In this document: positions 46,201 through 54,729 of the stretch, in pieces
Position numbering within the stretch: the first letter of the stretch is position 1
Layout: each line of letters starts with the position of its first letter
Source of the DNA: Liolophura sinensis
Taxonomy: Eukaryota; Mollusca; Polyplacophora; Chitonida; Chitonidae
Direction of reading: 5' to 3'
DNA: 64,000 nucleotides
Assembly: GCF_032854445.1 (NCBI RefSeq)
Contig: NC_088302.1
Span: 35,096,191 to 35,160,190, forward strand
Notes under the pieces: model-generated
Told to the model about the DNA's origin: nothing
Database searches by the model: none
Seen by the model: only the letters and a program-made list of their open reading frames with translations
Position numbers and translations under genes: made by a program

Positions 46201-49200
46201 CTCTGGACCGCGCCCAGTGTTTATTAAATAATCCAAACATCAAAAGGTGAGTTTTGACAGGATCACCTGGTCCAGCCCATGTGTAACGGTACTGTAATCT
46301 AAAGGATTCGTGTAAAGCGTCGTGCATCTCTGCGAGCTGTCAGAAAGTCGCAACATCAGTCTAGCTTGTGTGGTACACCTTGTCATGAAGCCATTCTGGC
46401 AAAATCTGCGGAATGCTGGCTCAGAATTATGCTACCCATAAAAACTCTGTTAGTTCACATCCCACCGTCAGCTAACATTATTTACCGACATTCTAGAATT
46501 CCATAAGGAATGCGCTGCATGTATGATCTTCAGATGAAGATCGACAACAACAAAATGCAGCCCTGTTTTCTTTTCTTTTGGCATTGCCCTGTTTTATTCC
46601 CTCGGAAGAACTGTTACAGTTTCTCTCTGTTTAAAGTACCGTACAGTATAATGTTATCATATATACTAATAAACAATGAAAAATTTTGCATTGTTGCGTA
46701 ACAAACTTTTCCACCGTCAAAATACCACATGTATGGTTTCTAATTGTAAAGTATGCGCGCCTATGTCAATGTCAAATATGAAATAACTGGGCCTTTGCTG
46801 GTATCCAAAAACCATGCAAGCATGGCAGCTTAAGCGAGATAACTAAACGCCAAGGTACAAAAATCCTTTAAAATGAGCCATTTTATACATGAAAAAGTTG
46901 TTAAATGCATTAATTGCATCCGGCACCTTGTGAGTGAGTGAGTGAGTGCGTGGGGTTTAACGTCGTACTCAACAATTTTTCAGTCATATGACGACGAAGG
47001 AATCATTAGGGTGCATGTACGTGTAATGTGCCTCCTTGTTGCAGGACGGCACCTTGTGATCAGTCTTTAACCTATCCACATGTACAAGTGTTTTTTATGT
47101 ACTTATTTTCCTTGGCGTGTTCTAATGCCGTACTCAAGAAACTTTTCATGTACTCGATGGCGGTCATGTCAGTGGGTGGAAGAAAAGGGCGAAATGACGA
47201 AATAATTGCAGTCACCTTTTGTTTTGATGATTAAGAGCATGCGCTCCCAGTGCTTCCTAAAAACAAAAACAAACCTCACTAGCAAATATGTGCGCGAGTC
47301 ATTCCCAATGCCCTTTCAAAAAGAATACCTGCCAATTAAGTATAATAGGTAGTTGTTCTCAGCCTGTCTGCAAAGGATGGACAAACGGGTAAAGCGCACC
47401 CATGCACCTTCATTACTGCAACGACTTAACCCTGTAGCTATTTCCTCCGCTAATAGGCTACCCTTATTAAGGTGCAAGCATGTCTTGACAATGGAGAGAT
47501 GGATGGCTTTGTCTCAGAGGTAACATGTGTGAATACCTCTCCTCCAGTTCTAAACAGATGCTGTGAAGCAGGGAGGGGAAAGGAGTGTGCTGTACCAGCG
47601 AGTCAGGGCATTAAGCTGGGGGGTATACTGCAGAAATCGGTGCCAGAGACTCCGCCATGGCTCAAGACGGAACCTGGAGCAAGGCCAAGCACAGCAGAAA
47701 TCAACTTTTGACTGATAGTCAGAATGTCAGGCCGGGCAATCTCTACTATAAAACAGCTGGGTATACTATTTAACTGCAAGGAGAGCGAATGAAAACAAGC
47801 CCTAAATATAGATACCTGGCTAGTAACCCCCGAGGGTACTCTCGAAACTTATGTAATCTTTGTGGCCTCACAAATATAAATACATAAATATAAATATTTG
47901 CAAATGATATCAACTATATAAGAAGATGCTCTTAACGCTTGCTTCAGCAAATTCCGCCAAGGATATATGTTTAGTTTTACCGTTTCGTACGTAATGACAT
48001 CTTTCTAAATTTAAGGAAAGGGCACAGTGCTTGCCACTGACTGAGGGACTGCTGTGCTTTGTCCAGGTCATTAAACGTGTGCATAATGCATAAAATTTTG
48101 GAAATGTTGTAACAGCTCATTGGACACATGAGTCCAGTGTTGCCGAATAGCATTACGCCTTAAAATAAATGCGCGACGCAAAATACGTGTGTTCAGAAAA
48201 CATCCAGTTTACTTCATTGTTTGCTGTAAACAGTATTCGAAGTTTCATAAAATGATTTTCACTTTTTTGTAGATTTTTGTTGATGCAAAAACGTTTTAGA
48301 TGGTATATTATGAGGATCAGTTCTTGTCACTATGGTGAAGGCTGGCGCTGAACTCTTTGACACCAATCATAGGTCTGACGAAGCTTTAATGAACTGTTTG
48401 GAATACCAAATCAAATACCGTGAGAGAGTTTAAGAGGAAGAATGGTGATTATTCATGTTCTGACAGGTAGATGAAGGTATAGACAGGTGTCGCGGGTAAT
48501 ACAGACGAGCAATCTGTTGTTTTAACCCCAGTACATGTCATGGTACAGACCACGGATTGTTCTGGCAAAACCACCCACGGCGAGGCAAGACTTCTCAAGA
48601 CGACTCTAGCTGGTGTACTCATTGAGTTACTAGCGCATTATACTACTCTAACAGTTAGTGCAAACACCGATTGCGTACAGACACAGCAACTTCATATAAT
48701 AACACCATCTATACTACTACAGTTACTTTTATTTTTAGAATGCAGCATGATCATAAAAGTTAGCCTGTAGGCATACTAATCATGGTACAACTGGAATAGC
48801 TGGAATATGATAGTCCGTGGAACAAGTGCATGTGTTTAAGATTTAAGTCAACAGGTGCAATGTCTGCTTCATGTGCAGTGCGCACAGGCATTTGCAGGAT
48901 AACGGATAAAACAAGCAGGTAAAACAAGTGCACAGATGTACACAGAATGTGGCATTACATATTCTAGCTAAGGGCGCAGTGGTATGGGAGCGCAAATGAG
49001 CTTGTTAAAACGCTGCACTGAGGGCGCACATTTACCACACTGACAGAGCTGAGTAGAAACAGAGTTAGAAATAAGTAAAATCCCTGGAGGTAGAACATAG
49101 ATATTTCTATGTTGATGAACAATGCAGATATACGGTGGGGTAACCTCTGCAACATGAACAATGTAGATATACGCTGGGGTAACCTCTGCAGCATGAACAA

Positions 49201-50488
49201 TGCGGATATACGCTGGGGTAACCTCTGCAGCATAACCTATGCAGATATACGCTGGGGTAACCTCTGCAGCATGAACAATGCAGATATATGCTGGGGTAAC
49301 CTCTGCAGCATGAACAATGCAGATATACGCTGGGGTAACCTCTGCAGCATGGACAATGCAGATATACGCTGGGGTAACCTCCGCAGCATGAACAAATCCG
49401 TCAACTTCTGTCCAGCAGTATCATTGTCTTACCTCTCGAATCTTTGTCTTCATGGTTTTCCTTTAGGTTATCCAGCAATGTGCTAAGATTTGCAGAATGA
49501 GATTTACGCTTCAGCATTTTTAAAACTCTTTTCCCTCTTTTGACTTGAGTAGTTTCTGAAATGAGAAAACCGTTAATTTATTTATTTATTTGATTGGTGT
49601 TTTACGCCGTACTCAAGAATATCTCACTTATACGACGGCGGCCAGCATTATGGTGGGTGAAAACCGGGCACAGCCTGGGGAAAACCCACGACCATCCGCA
49701 GGTTGCTGCAGACCTTCCCACGTACGGCCGGAGAGGAAGCCAGCATGAGCTGGACTTGAACTCACAGCGACCGCACTGGTGAAAAGCTCCTGAGTCATTA
49801 CGCTGCGCTGGCGCGATAACCAACTGAGCCACGGAGGCCACTCGAAAAACCGTTGACATTTACATAAGGATCTGATTTTCATCTCAGCAGGTGATACCCT
49901 TATGTTACTTTATGGAAAGAAGAACTTTGCTTATTTCAGCAAACTTTAGTGAGACAGAAACAAAGCATGCACCAAATATTAGGTATATTTTATTCAGCCT
50001 ATTTTAAAAACATCATCACATCATCACTGGCATGCCCAGTAAGTAAAACATCACATCATGTTTGGGGAGAACGCCGTTGTCATTGGCCACCAGGAAAACC
50101 TTATCAATATTCAGGCTTGAATTAAAGATGAAGAAAATCAAGACTTAAATAAAGCAAATAGTGACTTCTGACGAAATAAAGGAAATAATGACTCAGGGAC
50201 TAACTAAAGTAAATCCTCGCTCACAGACTAAATAAAGCAAATACTGACTCCCAGACTAAATAAAGTAAATACTGACTCCGAGACTAAGTAAATAAATACT
50301 GACCTACAGACCAAATAAAGAAAATACTGACCTTTGGGCACACATATCTGGCATCCTAAGTTCATAGCCTGGAGCTTAGACAGGGCAATCTTCTGGAGGG
50401 CCAGTCGTTCCTTCTCCGAAAGCTGCAGCAAAGTTGTGCCCCTTAGGGTCACCCTCCGGCCACTCATACTACACCATGTGCACGACCC
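34173..50488 (-). CDS. ARHGAP6: ARHGAP6-type Rho GTPase-activating protein, 11 exons (5' end missing)
   Basis: Stimulates GTP hydrolysis by Rho-family GTPases. Exons in transcript order: 50332-50488, 49433-49555, 43778-43898, 43271-43358, 42675-42855, 40528-40583, 40055-40205, 39592-39743, 35985-36168, 35443-35540, 34173-35010, giving about 715 residues. Order of features: the [14 protein letters not shown] block, a basic linker, the [16 protein letters not shown] block, a Ser/Asn-rich linker, then the RhoGAP domain with arginine finger in GIFRVGS (Arg codon 40558-40560), [15 protein letters not shown] and [11 protein letters not shown]. After it come [16 protein letters not shown], a long Ser-rich tail, [10 protein letters not shown] and the PDZ ligand ETLV. 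Each block is collinear with human ARHGAP6. Whether the gene is co-orthologous to ARHGAP6 and ARHGAP36 cannot be decided here. One +1 indel lies in the GAP exon. Confidence 0.93.
35443..35540 (-). CDS. ARHGAP6: ARHGAP6-like exon after the GAP domain
   Basis: Encodes [20 protein letters not shown] and [13 protein letters not shown], aligning with human [20 protein letters not shown]. The acceptor is TACTTCAG and the donor TATGG/GTAAGG. Confidence 0.95.
35985..36168 (-). CDS. ARHGAP6: ARHGAP6-like exon, end of RhoGAP domain, apparent +1 indel
   Basis: Encodes [20 protein letters not shown] and [20 protein letters not shown]. The exon is 184 nt where 183 is expected. An extra base in the GG pair at 35993-35994 explains it; without it the end reads HETLFN, like human YEALFM. 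Confidence 0.93.
36730..36888 (+). repeat. SINE family A copy (core and tail)
   Basis: GTGGGAAGGTCTGGCAGCAA, CCTCTCACCATAATGCTGG and TATAAGTGAAATATTCTTGA with an AAATAAATAAATT tail. Opposite to the gene. Confidence 0.9.
38778..38922 (-). repeat. Dispersed repeat family C, copy 3
   Basis: Reverse complement of copy 1 order: CCGAGAGTTCTCCTGATTTT, GGTGTTTTGAGGTTTGCTTG, CAGCACCAAAATAATATTTT, TTTACCTCTAAAAATGCACT. Confidence 0.55.
39095..39285 (-). repeat. SINE family B fragment, strongly diverged
   Basis: GTGCTGCCTCACTGGAGCAC, CATGCTTTAGACACCATATA and TGACACCCCACTCAGCC are in the SINE-B order, without a clear head or tail. Confidence 0.55.
39339..39450 (-). repeat. Dispersed repeat family C, copy 4
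   Basis: GAAGTTTGTTTGGAAGGAAG, GAAAAATGCATCTTTAAGCA and CCAAAATTAATATTTCATGA match the other minus-strand copies. Confidence 0.5.
39592..39743 (-). CDS. ARHGAP6: ARHGAP6-like exon, mid RhoGAP domain
   Basis: Encodes [20 protein letters not shown] and [20 protein letters not shown], then DTIDEHGKL. Collinear with human ...[20 protein letters not shown]. The donor is CTG/GTAAGT. Confidence 0.95.
40055..40205 (-). CDS. ARHGAP6: ARHGAP6-like exon, RhoGAP domain
   Basis: Encodes [20 protein letters not shown] and [20 protein letters not shown]. Contains the K..LR.LP.PLLT signature of RhoGAP domains. The acceptor is ATTTCAG and the donor AA/GTGAGT. Confidence 0.97.
40528..40583 (-). CDS. ARHGAP6: ARHGAP6-like exon with the arginine finger
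   Basis: Encodes [18 protein letters not shown], matching human LQTVGIFRVGSSKKRVRQ. The arginine in GIFRVGS is the catalytic finger of RhoGAPs, so activity is expected. Confidence 0.97.
41104..41170 (-). repeat. SINE family A tail, strongly diverged
   Basis: GTGTTCAATGCCATATATC and CAGTACTCAAGAATTGTTCA weakly match the reverse-strand family A 3' end. Confidence 0.45.
41565..41715 (-). repeat. Dispersed repeat family C, copy 5
   Basis: TTCTGAGAGTTTATTGATCT, GATTTGTTTGGAAGGTATGA, TTCTGTAGGAAAAATGGAAG and CCTAAAATGCATTTTTGCAT follow the family order. Confidence 0.5.
42675..42855 (-). CDS. ARHGAP6: ARHGAP6-like exon, start of RhoGAP domain
   Basis: Encodes [33 protein letters not shown] and [16 protein letters not shown], like human VPRLVDSCCQHLEKHG. 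The acceptor is TTTTCAG and the donor ACG/GTGAGC. Confidence 0.94.
43219..43246. repeat. TA dinucleotide microsatellite
   Basis: Continuous alternating AT/TA run, in an ARHGAP6-like intron just beyond the donor at 43270. Similar runs occur at about 51188-51212 and 57690-57727. Confidence 0.9.
43271..43358 (-). CDS. ARHGAP6: ARHGAP6-like exon, Ser/Asn-rich linker
   Basis: Encodes [20 protein letters not shown] and DSRSMEQNK, comparable to the human SSSNSSLSSTSE linker. Frame and phases fit both neighbours. The donor is AAG/GTGAGG. Confidence 0.85.
43600..43682. repeat. Short degenerate tandem repeat, about 20-bp unit
   Basis: GTGCTGTATGCACGGGT and variants recur about four times; GC-richer than its surroundings. 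Confidence 0.7.
43778..43898 (-). CDS. ARHGAP6: ARHGAP6-like exon, conserved block before the linker
   Basis: Encodes [20 protein letters not shown] and [19 protein letters not shown], corresponding to human FGMPLSQVIANDRAYKLKQ. The acceptor is TTTCTTTCAG and the donor AAAG/GTAAGT. Confidence 0.92.
46934..47046 (-). repeat. Young, truncated SINE family B copy with 13-bp target duplication
   Basis: Begins with a GTGAGTGAGTGAGTG tail and GTGGGGTTTAACGTCGTACT, then TCATATGACGACGAAGGAAT, and stops at CTTGTTGCAGGA. It is flanked by a perfect direct repeat CGGCACCTTGTGA at 46921-46933 and 47047-47059. Only the 3' part of the element is present. Confidence 0.93.
47098..47190 (-). repeat. SINE family A fragment
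   Basis: GTGTTCTAATGCCGTACTCA, then CGATGGCGGTCATGTCAGTG and GGTGGAAGAAAAGGGCG match the reverse-strand family A end, moderately diverged. Confidence 0.7.
49112..49392. repeat. Minisatellite, 39-bp unit, about 7 copies, open on both strands
   Basis: Units of ATGAACAATGCAGATATACG plus CTGGGGTAACCTCTGCAGC repeat seven times. Because 39 is divisible by 3, the array is open in frame on both strands ([13 protein letters not shown] on +, [13 protein letters not shown] on -). This is a property of the repeat and not evidence of a gene. Confidence 0.93.
49433..49555 (-). CDS. ARHGAP6: ARHGAP6-like exon, basic linker
   Basis: Encodes [20 protein letters not shown] and [20 protein letters not shown], equivalent to the human [20 protein letters not shown] segment. 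The donor is GAG/GTAAGA. A 39-bp tandem array begins 40 bp beyond the donor. Confidence 0.9.
49575..49843 (-). repeat. SINE family A, most complete copy, with target duplication
   Basis: On the - strand it has the tRNA-like head (GCCTCCGTGGCTCAGTTGGT; B box GAGTTCAAGTCC at 49752-49763), the central domain (TGCAGCAACCTGCGGATGGT) and the tail (GTACGGCGTAAAACACCAAT, then AAATAAATAAAT). Flanks are GAAAACCGTT (49565-49574) and GAAAAACCGTT (49844-49854). Confidence 0.95.
50332..50488 (-). CDS. ARHGAP6: ARHGAP6-like most 5' exon found
   Basis: Encodes [40 protein letters not shown] and LGCQICVPK, aligning with human [20 protein letters not shown] and SCQITIPK. The acceptor is GTTTCAG and the donor AAAG/GTCAGT. 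It starts in phase 0, so at least one upstream coding exon exists. Confidence 0.93.
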
Positions 50489-53400
50489 CTGAAACAAGAA
50501 CAAACTCTCGTAAAATAATCACAACCAGTTGAGAATAAAACAATCATTCCAAACTCTAAACAATTGTATGTATAGCTGACAATCATCCTAAGGCTTATGG
50601 AACCATACAGTTGTATTGCAACACCTCCTACATGCGCCTTCGCAAGAAGGTTACTTTCTAGGACGATTTTTATATTATTTTTATTTTATATTATAAGTGA
50701 AGAATTCAAAAGTTTTGGGCCAAAAAAAATATTTTTGCACGTGATCATAATTTAAATATTCGTTGAAAACATACGTATGTTTCCTTGACATCCCTGATAT
50801 ATTCGGACATTTATCTTCCTCAAGCTGGTCTGGAAAGGCAGGAATCAAAAGTGTAATTTTGCGGCTAGTTTTAGAACTGATTTTATTTGCCTTCATATTT
50901 AGCATTTCCGCGCAAGGTTATCTAGTACTAGGTTATAAGTTGACATGGTATGTCGTGACAAAAATGGTGATAGCTTCACAGTAAAACAACTTTACCTCGC
51001 ATCTGTATACATTTACATTCAACGCATGTGATAATAATCTGATTATATTGTGGGTGAGGGTATGGACTTAAGTGCGTCTTATAGGAGATTATCAGCTAAG
51101 ACAATCAGCAAATGATCTGACTAATAAACACTCAGATTATCTGTAATCCTTTCGAAAATAATCAATCACATGACCACATGATCGATCTATATATATATAT
51201 ATATATATATATTAAATATTGAGATCAGTATATGAGAAAAACATCCGTCAGCACTCCTGTCTAATCCAACCCCATACAAGTCACACAATCGGGATAAAGG
51301 TCAAGGAATAAAGCACTTTGATGTATGGATATTTTCTTAAATTAGAACCTGGACGCAATATCTTTTCGAAATACAGCAAACTGCAAAGTGGATATCGGCT
51401 ATTGAAAAGTATCATCTCCATGGATCTTTTGGGTCTGTTTTTTCGTTTGCACATCTATTTTTGTTGATATTTGCATCTTTACACGCAGCTCATCATCGGA
51501 TATAGTCAATGCTCTCGCCAATGTAAAGGTTTACTTAGCTGGTTTAAATCCAGATGCTTTTTTTTTCACCTCGAAACCTTTATCAAAAGATGGGGGTGTT
51601 GAGGGATGGTGTGGGGGCGAGGATGAAGTGTCCAGGGTTGACTCAAAATGTTACAGAGTTACAAATCACCAGGAAGATTAAATAAATATCTGTTTTTCGT
51701 TCTTTTGGTACGGAAAGTGAGGCATCTTCCACCCCCGTCCTTTGCAAAGGTTAGAGAGCCATTTTAAAAAGAGTCTTCAGTAAATGAATATGACTCGTAC
51801 CGTAAATCACCATTTTGCCCACAAACTAATCACCCTGCTGTTTGAACTCTAGCACGAAACGCAGTAACAAAAATAACGTGAAGTGATATGTTGCAGACTG
51901 CATGATAGATAATCACATAAAATATTATATGATTTTTCATTAATTTAGTATAGAGCAAGGTGATTACAGTTTGGTGAAAAATTCCACGAAATTCTAGGTT
52001 ATTTACACTGTGTATCATGGACATGGGATGATGCGCTGAAATTGTACTGAATGCAACCAGTTGAGGAATTTATTCAGTATTACTGGATCTTAAATCGTAA
52101 TTTTTTTTTTATAGATTTCTGTTATTTTTTGATGATATAAATAGTATGAATTAATTATGGGTCTATTATAAATGATGACCGCGTGATCTAAAACAAAATT
52201 CTTTAATATATATATACACACGTACAGAGAGAAAGAGAGAGATAAAGTGGTCATAATTGAGAGTTCGAACACGAAACATTTCAAAAGTGTCATCGTAATA
52301 AAATATCTCCAACTATGCAGAATAAGTCGTATATAAATAGGAGGGACATATATTTAGCATTTCGTGTCACATACCGTTAGGAATGATATTAAACTTTCTG
52401 GTCATTCGGAAAGCCTGTTTTATGACTTTTGTTTTTTCATCAAGGACAGGTATAGGCTGTATTATTGCTTTGATATCATGAACTAGCCGTTATGGCCTAT
52501 GGTCAGTGTACACAGGCCTGGCAGGTGCAAGCAGCTAAGAGTATACTGTGTTTGACCCAAAATTTCGTTTATGACTAAGTTGTACAGTTTGACAAAAATC
52601 AAATCTGATTTTGGTCAAATGTATACAACATGAACAATACGAGTTACAGCCCAGAAGTAATATTTTATGACCTTTATTTCTGTCTAAAAAGAAGCTTGGA
52701 GAGAGGGGGGGAGGGGCATTTTTTAGGTCAAGAGTGTGATACCTGAAGAACAATGAGAATCTAACCACGTACACGATACGGGCCATAAACCCCGCACAGG
52801 CGCCCAGTGAGATAATTTATTCAAAGCCAAAGGTTGAAGACAACTGCAGACAATAAATATGGTAATTATATTTTGGTAATTAATTACTTTTTTCCGACTT
52901 ACCGTGAATGTGGCCATGTGGAATCTAACACAGTGGTGACTGCTATATTATGGATATGTTTTGAACATTTACATATTCATATATGCATAGAATTAACAGA
53001 ATTAATGGTGGTTTGTTTCGGATAATTAAAGACCTTTGTTGATTTGTTGACCTTTATTATCATAGCGACATCAATACGACCGTGTTCATTCACAAATTTG
53101 GTCAACATCCTACACGACTGATTTATCCTCTACTTTTCCGCTTTCTCTGGAGCCTTTTGTATTGTAGTACAATAGGCTCTTGTGCATATTTCTTTCTTTG
53201 ATTAGTGTTCATCACGCTTTGTCCAACAACATACCATTTAGATGAAGGGGCTCATTATTTTGGATGGAACACGCGACATGGTCCAAATCTAGTGATGGAG
53301 AGCTGGATGCAGTCTACAGGCCACTTGAATGGCGATGGCCAGCAATAATTGTACCACACTATAAACCGACAGTTCTAATTTAAATGGCTAATTTAAACGC

Positions 53401-54196
53401 TATTTAGGCTGCTTTGAGTTTATGTGTAAAACTCTGACATACAAGATAATTCCACTGATAGGACGAATAAGGCAACGGACGTACTTAAGTGGGAAAAAAT
53501 CTCATGGAAACAAAGTCACACAGGATTAAAAATCTGATAATCAAAACTACACAAAACATTCAGATGAACGGACAGAGACTAGTATCGAACCCATTGCCTC
53601 ACTGATACATTTGTGAGTTCCACTGAACGAGTGCAAGCGAATTTGCGTATTTGGAGACAGATTCAGTAAAGGGCAAGACTCATGGGTTGCTTTGACTGAC
53701 GTATGCTTATGTACCATTCATTCACAATGAACTTTTTTAAAGGGGATTCACGACCTATTTTATAGGCCTTCGTAATTTTATAACTACAAGGTGACCCTGT
53801 TGAGGTAAAGGTTTCCTACCAAACGAACGCGAAGAGCTTGGGTTTCTCTCAGTGATGTGCAGGGTGAATTAATCTGTCCTGTCGTGTGCATGGTATGCTT
53901 GCGTGCTAACTTAAAAGCCTTTCTAAACTATGACATACCTGTTCTCTTAGTCAACACGGTGGTTCATTTAACAGGTTAGAATGACTCAAAGAGATCAGCA
54001 CAAAGCATGCGTGAACAAGGGAAATGAATTAAGCACACACACGCGTGACAAGTGTAACGTTAGACGCTTTATTAGAGATAGTATTGAATGCATAGTGAGA
54101 CTAGAGCTATCAGATTACAACCTTGGCATAAAGGAATCAAAACTACTTGAGGTCACGTTGTCTACAAATTATTTGAGAAATTATCCTTTATTGTTT
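50489..54196. other. Probable first intron or 5' region of the RhoGAP gene
   Basis: No exon is recognised. Contains a TA run (51188-51212) and a family C remnant (about 52638-52690). I looked for an equivalent of the vertebrate N-terminal exon on the - strand and did not find one. Confidence 0.4.
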
Positions 54197-54317
54197 CTTT
54201 ATTTGAGTTTTACGCCCTACTCAAGAATATTTCATATTATACGACGGTGGCCAGTATAATGGTGGGAGGAAACCGGACAGAGCCCTGAGGAAACCCAAGA
54301 TCATTCGCAGGTTAACT
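54197..54317 (-). repeat. SINE family A copy
   Basis: TTTTACGCCCTACTCAAGAA, ACGACGGTGGCCAGTATAAT and GGTGGGAGGAAACCGGACAG, reverse strand, head missing. Confidence 0.9.
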
Positions 54318-54492
54318 GTAAATGTATCCTTCAGCAAAATACTCAAAGTTAATTAATGCAATCCATATTTATTACAATCAATATTTACAAAGTGATTAGA
54401 TAACCAATCATAAGTCAATATTTTATACTCATTAGAGCTCTGAAGACGCAATGATTTCGGTTGCTGGCAAAGTCGACTTACGTAAAGATTTA

Positions 54493-54729
54493 ATTTTATT
54501 TATTTATTTACTTGATTGGTGTTTTACGCCGTACTTCAGAATATTTCACTTATACGACGGCGGCCAGCATTATGTTGGGAGGAAACCGGGCAGAGCCCTT
54601 CGGATGGTCGTGGGTAACCCCCGGGCTCTGCCCGTTTTCCTCCCACCATAATGCTGGCCGCAGTCGAATAACTGAAATATTCTTGAGTACAGCATAAAAC
54701 ACCAGACAAATAAACTAACAAATAAATAT
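54493..54729. repeat. Inverted pair of SINE family A copies (long palindrome)
   Basis: A minus-strand copy (54493-54598) and a plus-strand copy (54623-54729) face each other. Each arm is about 105 bp, and they pair with only scattered mismatches: GGAAACCGGGCAGAGCCC opposite GGGCTCTGCCCGTTTTCC. About 24 bp lie between the arms. RNA from either strand could form a long hairpin. Confidence 0.93.

Larger units (their letters stand above)
43899..49111. other. Long ARHGAP6-like intron with scattered SINE pieces
   Basis: No coding exon is recognised over about 5.2 kb. It holds a weak SINE-A remnant near 45927-46040, the young SINE-B at 46934-47046 and a SINE-A piece at 47098-47190. Several 60-90 codon open frames have no recognisable product. 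Confidence 0.5.

Noticed and set aside
47472..47711. 79-codon open frame in the large RhoGAP intron
   Set aside because: No recognisable domain, splice context or homology.
49109..49486. 125-codon + strand frame of [13 protein letters not shown] repeats
   Set aside because: The 39-bp unit keeps any stop-free frame open on both strands. No start context or homology supports a protein.
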